Shown: positions 21,954 through 29,080 of the stretch, piece after piece
Layout: each line of letters begins with the position of its first letter
Position numbering within the stretch: position 1 is the stretch's first letter
Assembly (NCBI GenBank): GCA_910585295.1
Contig: CAJUDE010000024.1
Coordinates: 1 to 35,890 of the forward strand
Source of the DNA: an uncultured Lachnospiraceae bacterium
GTDB taxonomy: Bacteria; Bacillota; Clostridia; Lachnospirales; Lachnospiraceae
Direction: 5' to 3'
Length of the DNA stretch: 35,890 nucleotides
Program-made: the position numbers and the translations under genes
The notes under the pieces: model-generated
Database searches by the model: none
What the model was told of the DNA's origin: nothing
Seen by the model: only the letters and a program-made list of their open reading frames with translations

Positions 21954-23687
21954 TTACAGCCTGAAGAACCTCGTCTCTTCTTCCATCTTACCCGACATGC
22001 CTTTCAAGTTGTTTGCCGCATCCGCCAGAAGGTGGATGGTAGCGTTTAACTCTTCCATCGAAGCCGTTGTTTCCTGGGCAGAAGCCGCATTCTCTTGGGA
22101 TAGGGCGGACAAGCTCCCAATCACATCGACCACCGTCTTTCTGGAAGAATCGCAGACATGGGTCCGTTTCTCAATCATGGAGGCATCTTCCCTGGAACTA
22201 TTAATCCCATTTGCCACATCCACAAAATGGGTCTGCGTCGCCTCTAACTTCTGCTTCTGGTCTATGATAATCTCTTCCACTTCTTTCATAATTTCCACAG
22301 TCATCTCTGCATCTGCCAACAGGGAATTAATGACGTCTGTAATGGTCTGCGCGGAATCGCTGGATTCATCTGCCAATTTCTGGATTTCTGAAGCCACAAC
22401 CGCAAACCCTTTGCCAAACTCCCCAGCTCTTGCAGCTTCAATGCTTGCATTCAAAGAAAGCAAGGAGGTCTGGCTGGCAATAGATGAAATAATATCCACT
22501 GCCGCACGGATCTTCTGGGCAGACTCGTTGGTGGCATACACCTGCGCGCCAATTTTTTGAATGGCTTCATTGGTGCGTTCCGTGGAAGAGGCGAGGTGCT
22601 TCATAATCTCTGCCGAAGTGTCCCCTGCCTGTTTCATAGTCTTGGAGGTTGCATTTAACTTATCCACATCCCGTACGATGTTTTCAATTTCAGAACCCAT
22701 ATCCATAATCTGGCTGGAAGCCGTCTCAATCTCTTCCGCCTGGGTCGCCGCTCCTGTAGAAATTTCCTCCACAGCCCTGCCTATTTCCAGTGCGTTGGCA
22801 TTGACCCGTTCTGCCATTTCATCTAGGGATTGCCCAGACTGCATCAATTCACCAGAAGAATTCTGGATATGCTGGATAATCGTGGACAACTGCCGTATCA
22901 GGTTTTGCAATGCCCTTGCAATGCTCCCAAGCTCATCGCCCCGCCCTTGCAGCTTCTCATCCACTTCCAGGTTCAAATTCCCTTGCGCAAGTTCCTCCAA
23001 CACGGTTTCCTCTTTATAGATAACCTTTGCCAAACTCCGTGAAAAATAGAAGATAACTATGCTGGCCAACAGGATAATTACCACATTCAATATCGTGACC
23101 TGTATCAGCTCCTGGTCAATATATTCCTCAATCCCACTGCTTGGCTCACCTGCAAAAATTATGCCCACAATGGTCCCATCCCCATTTTCTAAAGGTATGT
23201 AACAGCAAAAATATGGCTCCCCATTAATTACCATGTCTGTATGTGTATATTCCATCCCATTTTCCAGCACGTTCTGCGCTACGTCCTCCGATACTTTCGT
23301 CCCTGCCATGCTCTCCCCAGTATCTGGGTCTGTCAATGTCGTCACCATGCGAGCGTCCCCCCAGCAGACAGTGAGGTCAATATTAGAAAAGTCTGAAAAC
23401 GCCTCGAACGCTGGCAAATCCGCTGAAATATTATGTTCGCCCTTATACAAATCCATGCCTTCTAAACGGTAATCCCCTTCCCCTGCCACACTTAATGCCT
23501 GCTGCAGCCCGACGGACACATCTTCTAACCGCTTAATCGCCTCATCCCGCATGCCCTTCCGAATAGTTTTCGCGGAAAAGGCAGCAAGGGAAACTGCAAG
23601 GGTCAGTAACGGAATAAACCCTATCAGCATAATTTTCGCCATAATGCCAAATGAAACTTTCTTCTTTTGCCCTGTTCGCTCTTTCAC
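21954..23687 (-). CDS. Methyl-accepting chemotaxis protein with a single Cache-type sensor domain
   Basis: A chemoreceptor of about 577 aa. A first membrane helix (IMLIGFIPLLTLAVSLAAFS) is followed by an extracellular sensor of about 150 residues resembling sCache_3 domains (CWGDARMVTTLTDPDTGESMAGT...GEPYFCCYIPL...IIFAGEPSSG). Then come a second helix (VTILNVVIILLASIVIFYF), a HAMP region and a long signalling coiled coil whose tip reads SQTSLLSLNASIEAARAGEFGKGFAVVASEIQKLA. No C-terminal CheR/CheB tether peptide is seen. A GTG at 23687 with GGAGGG eight bases upstream is preferred; an ATG five codons earlier has a poor site. A good promoter and a pair of direct repeats lie upstream. The ligand is unknown. 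Confidence 0.92.
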   Translation of the reverse strand: MKERTGQKKKVSFGIMAKIMLIGFIPLLTLAVSLAAFSAKTIRKGMRDEAIKRLEDVSVGLQQALSVAGEGDYRLEGMDLYKGEHNISADLPAFEAFSDFSNIDLTVCWGDARMVTTLTDPDTGESMAGTKVSEDVAQNVLENGMEYTHTDMVINGEPYFCCYIPLENGDGTIVGIIFAGEPSSGIEEYIDQELIQVTILNVVIILLASIVIFYFSRSLAKVIYKEETVLEELAQGNLNLEVDEKLQGRGDELGSIARALQNLIRQLSTIIQHIQNSSGELMQSGQSLDEMAERVNANALEIGRAVEEISTGAATQAEEIETASSQIMDMGSEIENIVRDVDKLNATSKTMKQAGDTSAEIMKHLASSTERTNEAIQKIGAQVYATNESAQKIRAAVDIISSIASQTSLLSLNASIEAARAGEFGKGFAVVASEIQKLADESSDSAQTITDVINSLLADAEMTVEIMKEVEEIIIDQKQKLEATQTHFVDVANGINSSREDASMIEKRTHVCDSSRKTVVDVIGSLSALSQENAASAQETTASMEELNATIHLLADAANNLKGMSGKMEEETRFFRL

Positions 23688-23756
23688 CCATTTTCCCTCC
23701 ATATACCTATTATTTCAAATCTGTTGAACCGTTTCTCCTAAAACGCCTTTACAGTA

Positions 23757-23785
23757 ATTATATCCTTTCTTTCCCCATCCTTCAA
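23757..23785 (-). promoter_or_regulatory. Promoter of the chemoreceptor-hypB unit
   Basis: On the minus strand TTGAAG (23780-23785) and TATAAT (23757-23762) are exactly 17 bases apart, about 70 bases upstream of the chemoreceptor start. This is a housekeeping-type promoter rather than a flagellar sigma factor site. Confidence 0.75.
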
Positions 23786-23786
23786 C

Positions 23787-23836
23787 CAAATTTCTGAAAT
23801 TTTGTGCATTTTTCAGTCAAATTTGCGAAATTTTGT
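23787..23836. repeat. Direct repeat pair just upstream of the chemoreceptor promoter
   Basis: CAAATTTCTGAAATTTTGT (23787-23805) and CAAATTTGCGAAATTTTGT (23818-23836) agree at 17 of 19 positions and start 31 bases apart, three helical turns. Each unit is itself near-palindromic (AAATTT-N-GAAATTT). The first unit abuts the -35 box, so this is a likely activator or repressor binding pair. Confidence 0.65.
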
Positions 23837-23839
23837 AAC

Positions 23840-24451
23840 CTATATGGCTTCAATCCGTTTCCTTAACTCCAAAACTTTACTGTCTATCTGCTCTATGGCA
23901 TTGGCATATGCCTTTAACTCCCTGCTGATATTTTTCGCCCCCCTGTTTTCTTTTTTGTACTGGAGCTGGTAATCCAAGCCTGCCCAATAATCCATAGCCC
24001 CCGTCCGAAGCTGCACTTCTATCTTAATCCACCGCACTTCATCCTGGAAGGAGACAGGCACCTGGAATATCAAATGGAGGCTGCGGTACCCGCTTTTCTT
24101 AGGGCTTTTGATATAATCTTTTTTCTTTAACAGGCGCAAGTCCCGTTGGGCGCAGAGCATCTCCCCAATCCGGTATAAATCGTCTGTATAAGTGCAGACC
24201 GCACGGACCCCCACCATATCGTTCACATGCTCTTCCATAGCCCGAACGCTTTCCGACAGCCCTTTTTTCTTCAATTTCGCCGCAATGCTGTCATAAGATT
24301 TTATCCTGCTGGAATAGCTGTGTATGACTTTGCGCCCACAGCGCATACTAAGCTCTGCATTTATCATTTCCAGCTTGGCGTTCATCAAGCTAATCCCCCA
24401 TTGGCATTTTACAATAAAGTCCTCCTGCTGTAAAAAATCCTTTAATTCCAT
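23840..24451 (-). CDS. Small alarmone synthetase (GTP pyrophosphokinase, RelQ/YjbM-like)
   Basis: The 203-aa protein is a stand-alone (p)ppGpp synthetase domain. Family motifs are RIKSYDSIAAKLKKKG (ATP-binding Arg/Lys), the VNDMVGVRAVCTYTDDLYRI helix-strand, DYIKSPKKSGYRSLHL (GTP-binding G-loop with Tyr) and the catalytic Glu in IEVQLRTGAMDYWA. No hydrolase domain is present, as in RelP/RelQ. A C-terminal helix (AYANAIEQIDSKVLELRKRI) matches the region used by RelQ for tetramer formation. The start is the ATG at 24451 with GGAGG six bases before; a TTG four codons upstream overlaps that site. It transfers pyrophosphate from ATP to GTP or GDP. It lies upstream of the chemoreceptor on the same strand but is separated from it by that gene's own promoter. 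Confidence 0.93.
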   Translation of the reverse strand: MELKDFLQQEDFIVKCQWGISLMNAKLEMINAELSMRCGRKVIHSYSSRIKSYDSIAAKLKKKGLSESVRAMEEHVNDMVGVRAVCTYTDDLYRIGEMLCAQRDLRLLKKKDYIKSPKKSGYRSLHLIFQVPVSFQDEVRWIKIEVQLRTGAMDYWAGLDYQLQYKKENRGAKNISRELKAYANAIEQIDSKVLELRKRIEAI

Positions 24452-24551
24452 ATATTCCTCCAAAATATCCTGCGTCTACTTATCTTATGCATAGTATATC
24501 CCAATGTTCTGATTATAATGTCTGTCGGGGATTAGAATAGCGCGATAGGCA

Positions 24552-24580
24552 TTTACAAATCCGCCTTGATTCTTTATACT
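24552..24580 (+). promoter_or_regulatory. Promoter of the MocR-type gene
   Basis: TTTACA (24552-24557) and TATACT (24575-24580) are 17 bases apart, about 40 bases before the start codon. Confidence 0.65.
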
Positions 24581-24620
24581 ATTGGAAATACTTTAAACAG
24601 CAAGATTGGAGGTTCCTAAC

Positions 24621-26045
24621 ATGCTTACCTACTCTTTCTCAGACCTTGGTTCAGACAGCTTGTATGAATATTTATATAAATGCATCAAACAAGACATCTT
24701 AAACGGCACGCTGGCTCCTGGCGACCGCCTTCCCTCTAAGCGAAGCTTTGCCAGCCATTTAAACCTCAGCACAATCACCATTGAAAATGCTTACGCGCAG
24801 CTCCTTGCGGAAGGTTATATTTATTCTATCCCCAAAAAAGGCTATTATGCCGCAGATATTTCTGTTGGGGCAGCCCAAACGCCCCGCGCCCCATTGCCGG
24901 AGCCTATGGCAGAACAGGCGCGGGGCGCCTATTTTGCAGATTTTACCAGCAGCCAGACCCATCCTGGCACATTCCCTTTTTCCACATGGGCAAAACTGCT
25001 CCGGGAAGTGATTGGCTCCCACAGGCCGGAACTGATGGAAAAATCCCCCAGCGGCGGGGTTCTTCCACTGCGCCAGTCTATTGCCAGCCATTTGAAAGAA
25101 TTCCGCGGCATGGCTGTACGTCCAGAACAAATCATTGTAGGCGCCGGCACGGAATATCTCTATGGGCTGTTGATCCAACTGCTTGGGCATGAGAAAATAT
25201 ATGGGGTGGAAGACCCTGGCTACCAGAAAATTCCCGCCATTTACCAAAGCAACCAGGTTGCGTGCCGCCATATCCCTATGGACAAACACGGCATCTGCAT
25301 TAGCCAACTAAAAGAACAGGGTGTGGACATTGTCCATATTTCCCCCTCCCACCACTTCCCTACTGGGATTGTCACCCCGATTGGGCGCCGGTACGGGCTG
25401 TTAAGCTGGGCAGCCGAAAAGGACGGCAGGTATATTATTGAAGACGATTATGACTGCGAATTCCGCTTTATGGGCAAGCCTATCCCTTCCCTACAGAGCA
25501 TTGACGTTATGGAAAAAGTAATCTACATGAATACCTTTACCAAAACCCTTACCTCCACAATAAGGATCAGTTATATGGTCCTTCCAGCGCATTTAATGGA
25601 ACGTTTCCACCAAACGATGGGCTTTTATTCCTGCACTGTCTCTAATTTTGAACAGTACACGTTGGCGCGTTTCCTGCAGGACGGACACTTTGAACGCCAT
25701 ATTAACCGGATGCGCAATTTTTACCATAATCAACGGGACACACTTCTGAACTATTTAAAGAACAGCCCCCTCTCCTCCCGGATTACCATTATGGAAGAAG
25801 ATGCAGGGCTGCATTTTTTGATGGGTGTAGACACTTCTGTTCCAGATAAGGACATCCTCCAGCAGGCAAAAGCACGAAACCTACATATGGCTTCCCTGTC
25901 CCAGTACTATGGAACAGAATGCCCTTTTGGGGAGCATACTTTTATTATGAGTTACTCCTCCATCGCCCCAGAGCGCATGGAAGAGGCAATTTCCCGGCTG
26001 TGCCAAGTATTTCTGGAACCTATGGGTTCCCGATTGGATGGATGA
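24621..26045 (+). CDS. MocR-family regulator: GntR winged helix fused to a PLP aminotransferase-like domain
   Basis: The 474-aa protein joins a GntR-type winged helix (about 10-78: LYEYLYKCIKQDILNGTLAPGDRLPSKR...ENAYAQLLAEGYIYSIPKKGYY) to a fold-type I aminotransferase-like domain (about 105-470). The PLP pocket is complete: EDDYDCEFR (274-282) and the Schiff-base Lys308 in NTFTKTLTS, with RISY following. MocR proteins such as PdxR and GabR sense an amino compound or PLP and control neighbouring metabolic genes. No vitamin B6 or GABA gene is adjacent, so the target is unknown. The ATG at 24621 with GGAGG is used; an in-frame TTG upstream overlaps the ribosome-binding site. The 3' end overlaps that of the DUF1015 gene by 26 bases on the other strand. 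Confidence 0.92.
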   Translation: MLTYSFSDLGSDSLYEYLYKCIKQDILNGTLAPGDRLPSKRSFASHLNLSTITIENAYAQLLAEGYIYSIPKKGYYAADISVGAAQTPRAPLPEPMAEQARGAYFADFTSSQTHPGTFPFSTWAKLLREVIGSHRPELMEKSPSGGVLPLRQSIASHLKEFRGMAVRPEQIIVGAGTEYLYGLLIQLLGHEKIYGVEDPGYQKIPAIYQSNQVACRHIPMDKHGICISQLKEQGVDIVHISPSHHFPTGIVTPIGRRYGLLSWAAEKDGRYIIEDDYDCEFRFMGKPIPSLQSIDVMEKVIYMNTFTKTLTSTIRISYMVLPAHLMERFHQTMGFYSCTVSNFEQYTLARFLQDGHFERHINRMRNFYHNQRDTLLNYLKNSPLSSRITIMEEDAGLHFLMGVDTSVPDKDILQQAKARNLHMASLSQYYGTECPFGEHTFIMSYSSIAPERMEEAISRLCQVFLEPMGSRLDG

Positions 26046-27264
26046 ACAGCCCGCTCCTAAGCTTTGGCTCAAACCAGGTAGATTTGGGCGGCATCAACAA
26101 CCCCGCGTCTGCCACGGCAAATAATTCCTCAATTGACGTTGGGTACATTGCAAATGCAGCCGCGCAGCCTTCCCTGCACCGCCGCTCCAAGCCTTCCAGC
26201 CCACGGATGCCTCCTACAAAATCAATCCGGCTGTCCGTCTTTGGGTCCTGAATCCCAAGGACTGGCGCAAGCAGTTTATCCTGCAGCACAGACACATCCA
26301 GGCCCTTTACTGGGTCTTGCGGGATATCCTCCGGCTTTATGGAACAATGGTACCAGCGTCCCTTTAAGTACATAGAAAAACTGCCTTTTTTCCCAGGCTT
26401 TTTCCCTTTTGCACCAATTTCTTCCACTTGAAATACTTCCGACGCCTTTTCTAAGAATTCTTCATCTGTCAGCCCGTTTAAATCCTTTACCACCCGGTTA
26501 TAATCCATAATCATAAGCTGTTCATCTGGGAACAGCACAGACAGAAAATAATTAAATTCCTCTTCGCCTGTATAGCTGGGATGGCTTTCCCGCCGCATCT
26601 GCCCCACCCGGACAGCGGAAGCTGCACGGTGATGCCCATCGGCAATATAGATTTCCCCAATCCCTGCAAAAGCTTGCTCCACCGTGGCAATCTGCCTTTC
26701 CTGGGAAATTACCCATACCCGGTGGCGCACTCCATCCTCTGCAGTGAAATCATACAATGCCTTTTCTTTTTTTACAGCCTCCACCACTTCATTAATTGCC
26801 GGATTGGAACGGTATGCCAGGAAAATAGGGCCAGTTTGGGCATTGCACGCATTGACATGGTTAATCCTGTCCTTTTCCTTTTCCGCCCTGGTGTTTTCAT
26901 GCTTTTTTATCACGCCTGCTTCATAATCATCAATGGAGGCGCAGGCTGTAATCCCGGTTTGGCTCCTGCCATCCATTGTCAGCTCATAAATATAATAGCA
27001 TTCCTTTTCCTCTGACACAAAGGAGCCATCCTCCACCATCCCCCATAAAATGTCATGGGCTTTTTGGTATACCTCGGGGCTGTAAATATCCACAGTATCT
27101 GCAAACTGAGTCTCCGCCCGGTCTATGTTCAAAAAACTTTCTGGATGCTTCTTAACTTCTTCTTTCGCTTCTGTACGGTTATATACATCATAGGGAAGCG
27201 CCGCTATCCTCTCGGCCTTACTTACCGCTGGCCTAATTGCGCAAAAGGGCTTAATCACTGCCAT
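26020..27264 (-). CDS. DUF1015 family protein (possible serine kinase-like enzyme)
   Basis: The 414-aa protein matches DUF1015: IKPFCAIRPAVSKAERIAALPYDV at the start, the KKHENTRAEKEKDRINH signature in the first half, IADGHHRAASAVR in the centre, and DFVGGIRGLEGL / AFAMYPTSIEELFAVADAGLLMPPKSTWFEPKLRSGL near the end. The family is related to SbnI/SerK-type free serine kinases; kinase activity for this member is an inference. The neighbours are endonuclease III (45 bases upstream) and, on the other strand, a MocR regulator, with no serA or serC in view. The start at 27264 is an ATG and the full family length is present. Confidence 0.85.
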   Translation of the reverse strand: MAVIKPFCAIRPAVSKAERIAALPYDVYNRTEAKEEVKKHPESFLNIDRAETQFADTVDIYSPEVYQKAHDILWGMVEDGSFVSEEKECYYIYELTMDGRSQTGITACASIDDYEAGVIKKHENTRAEKEKDRINHVNACNAQTGPIFLAYRSNPAINEVVEAVKKEKALYDFTAEDGVRHRVWVISQERQIATVEQAFAGIGEIYIADGHHRAASAVRVGQMRRESHPSYTGEEEFNYFLSVLFPDEQLMIMDYNRVVKDLNGLTDEEFLEKASEVFQVEEIGAKGKKPGKKGSFSMYLKGRWYHCSIKPEDIPQDPVKGLDVSVLQDKLLAPVLGIQDPKTDSRIDFVGGIRGLEGLERRCREGCAAAFAMYPTSIEELFAVADAGLLMPPKSTWFEPKLRSGLFIHPIGNP

Positions 27265-27309
27265 GTGTACTTCCTCACTTTCTGTAATTTCTCTGTAACA
27301 TGCCTAATG

Positions 27310-27945
27310 CTATACCCCAACACGGGCGCACAGGCCGCTAATGCAGCACGCTTCGCAATGGGGGCTGGTCCTGGCAGTGCATACGTCCCTGCCATGGTAC
27401 ACCAGCCTGTGGCAGAACCCACTGCCCTCCTCTGGCGGGATCAGCTTCCACAATTCCATTTCCACTTTCTTAGGCTCTTTGATGTTATCTACCAAGCCCA
27501 TCCGGTTTACCAGGCGGATGCAGTGGGTATCCGTCACAATGGCAGGCTTGCCAAACACATCCCCCATAATCAGGTTGGCGCTTTTCCTGCCTACGCCAGG
27601 CAGCTTGAGCAATTCGTTAAAATCATCTGGAACCTTCCCGCCATACTTTTCCTGAAGCATTTTCATGCACCCGCTAATATCCCTGGCTTTGCTGCGCCCT
27701 AACCCGCAAGGCCTTACAATCGCCTCAATCTCTTCTACAGGAGCCGCCGCCAAAGCTGCCACGTCTGGGTATTTTCCATACAATCCCTGCACCACCACAT
27801 TGACCCTGGCGTCTGTACACTGTGCCGCCAGCCGAACGCTGACCAGCAGCTTCCAAGCCTGGTTGTAGTCTAAGGTGCATCCGGCGTCCGGGTACTCTTG
27901 TTTTAACCGGCCTATAATTTCAAGCGCCAGTTCCTCTTTTGTCAT
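27310..27945 (-). CDS. nth: Endonuclease III (DNA glycosylase/AP lyase)
   Basis: Nth removes oxidised pyrimidines and cleaves the abasic site in base excision repair. The 211-aa protein has the helix-hairpin-helix LPGVGRKSANLI with the catalytic Lys, the catalytic Asp in VTDTHCIRLVNRMGLV, and a C-terminal Cys cluster for a 4Fe-4S centre. The spacing of the first two cysteines is C-x7-C (CTARTSPHC), where the usual pattern is C-x6-C; an extra Cys (ACC) also follows. The iron-sulfur site probably still forms. The ATG at 27945 has AGGAGGG eight bases upstream and is preferred over one eight codons earlier. It lies between the PepSY lipoprotein gene (33 bases upstream) and the DUF1015 gene (45 bases downstream), likely one operon. 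Confidence 0.95.
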   Translation of the reverse strand: MTKEELALEIIGRLKQEYPDAGCTLDYNQAWKLLVSVRLAAQCTDARVNVVVQGLYGKYPDVAALAAAPVEEIEAIVRPCGLGRSKARDISGCMKMLQEKYGGKVPDDFNELLKLPGVGRKSANLIMGDVFGKPAIVTDTHCIRLVNRMGLVDNIKEPKKVEMELWKLIPPEEGSGFCHRLVYHGRDVCTARTSPHCEACCISGLCARVGV

Positions 27946-27978
27946 TGCTGTTCCCTCCTGCTGGGGCAATCCCTGCCT

Positions 27979-28794
27979 TTATTCCATGCCGTACTTCATG
28001 ATTGCGCCTGTAGACGCATTTACCTTGCCACTGTATTCCTTGCCATCTGCGTAAAATTCTATCTCATATTCTACCACGCCGTCATCCTGCTCCAGTTCCA
28101 CTTTCGTAAAGGCAACTTGCTCTGGCTGAAACCCCGCGTGGTTTAAGAGCGCCTCTTTTGCCTCATCCACAGAAACCACGCCCTGTCCCTGCAAATTTTC
28201 AGGGATCTGTTCTACTGGCTCCTGGGAACTGCCGAGGACGGCGCCGTCAGCAGCATTTATTTCATATTCGTATTTTGTCGTGCTGGTCACAAATTCAATC
28301 TCATATTCTGTAATGCCATCGTCATAATCCAGCTCTTCTTTTATAAATGTGACCTCCTGGCTAGTCAGCCCTGCATGTTTCAATGCCGCTTCCTTAGCCT
28401 CTTCCACGCCCAGTTTAGGCTGGTTCGCCAAACCTGATTGGTTCCCGCCCTGCCCCGCTGGCTGCTGGTTTACTGTCTGCTGGCTATCTGACGGCTGGGC
28501 GCCTGCCCCTTCTGGCTGGTTCCCGTCCTGCCCCGTTGGCTGCTGGTTATCTGTCCCCGCTGACTGCTGGTTATCCTGCCCTTCCTCTGTCTGGCTCCCA
28601 GGCTCAGCCGCCTGTTGGGCGTCTGTCCCCGCTGGCTGCCTGCTATCCTGCCCTTCCTCTGTCTGCCCCTCCTGCACTGGTTTATCCTTTTGTGTATCCT
28701 TATCCCCGCACCCTGCCAACAATAAGAATGTCGACAACAACATAATAGCTGGCAGCAGCCGGGGCTTTCTTTTGTAACAGATTAATTTTTTCAT
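27979..28794 (-). CDS. Lipoprotein with two PepSY domains
   Basis: This 271-aa protein has a basic N terminus, a hydrophobic helix (12-27) and a lipobox LLLAGC, so it should be a membrane-anchored lipoprotein outside the cell. Residues about 30-125 are a low-complexity Gln/Gly/Glu/Asp linker with internal repeats (EEGQD-xQQ-AGTD). Two PepSY domains follow (about 128-190 and 205-271), each with a VEEAKEAALKHAGL-type helix and a DGxxEYEIEFV-type strand pair. PepSY domains are thought to bind or inhibit peptidases or act as chaperones; the role here is unknown. GAAAGGAAG lies before the ATG. It is the first gene of the likely lipoprotein-nth-DUF1015 operon, with a TTTACC/TAAAAT promoter just upstream. 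Confidence 0.88.
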   Translation of the reverse strand: MKKLICYKRKPRLLPAIMLLSTFLLLAGCGDKDTQKDKPVQEGQTEEGQDSRQPAGTDAQQAAEPGSQTEEGQDNQQSAGTDNQQPTGQDGNQPEGAGAQPSDSQQTVNQQPAGQGGNQSGLANQPKLGVEEAKEAALKHAGLTSQEVTFIKEELDYDDGITEYEIEFVTSTTKYEYEINAADGAVLGSSQEPVEQIPENLQGQGVVSVDEAKEALLNHAGFQPEQVAFTKVELEQDDGVVEYEIEFYADGKEYSGKVNASTGAIMKYGME

Positions 28795-28833
28795 GCTTTT
28801 TACTTCCTTTCCATAAATAATCTCTGCCCCTCC

Positions 28834-28862
28834 ATTTTACAAAAAAAATCCCAATTGGTAAA
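28834..28862 (-). promoter_or_regulatory. Promoter of the PepSY lipoprotein operon
   Basis: On the minus strand TTTACC (28857-28862) and TAAAAT (28834-28839) are 17 bases apart, 40 bases before the start codon. Confidence 0.55.
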
Positions 28863-28885
28863 GGGGCATCTTTTATTTTGATTTT

Positions 28886-29060
28886 AAAAAGCATCCAGAA
28901 TGCTTCGCGGGAAAATCCCATTTTCGATAAGCCAAATACCCAGCAGCAAGCTTAGGCTGGCCTAGCTTGTTCTTTTGGCTCCAAGGGGCGGGCATTTAGC
29001 CCTCGCGGCATTCGCCAAATGCACAAAACGGCGGCGCTTATGTGCTATTTTAGCCTACGC
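28886..29060 (-). other. Structured GC-rich spacer between the second chemoreceptor and the PepSY gene
   Basis: A small AAGCAT/ATGCTT hairpin followed by T residues on the minus strand (28887-28906) may end the chemoreceptor transcript. Further in, a nested stem has outer arms AGCCAA (28930-28935) / TTGGCT (28975-28980) and inner arms CAAGCTTAGGC (28947-28957) / GCCTAGCTTG (28960-28969). A GCGGGC/GCCC(T)CGC stem lies near 28987-29006. No known RNA family is recognised and no open frame is convincing. Confidence 0.45.
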
Positions 29061-29080
29061 CCCCGCTTATGGCATTGCAA

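Noticed and set aside
27055..27702. 215-codon plus-strand frame opposite nth and the DUF1015 gene
   Set aside because: It spans the junction of two real minus-strand genes and has no recognisable domain.
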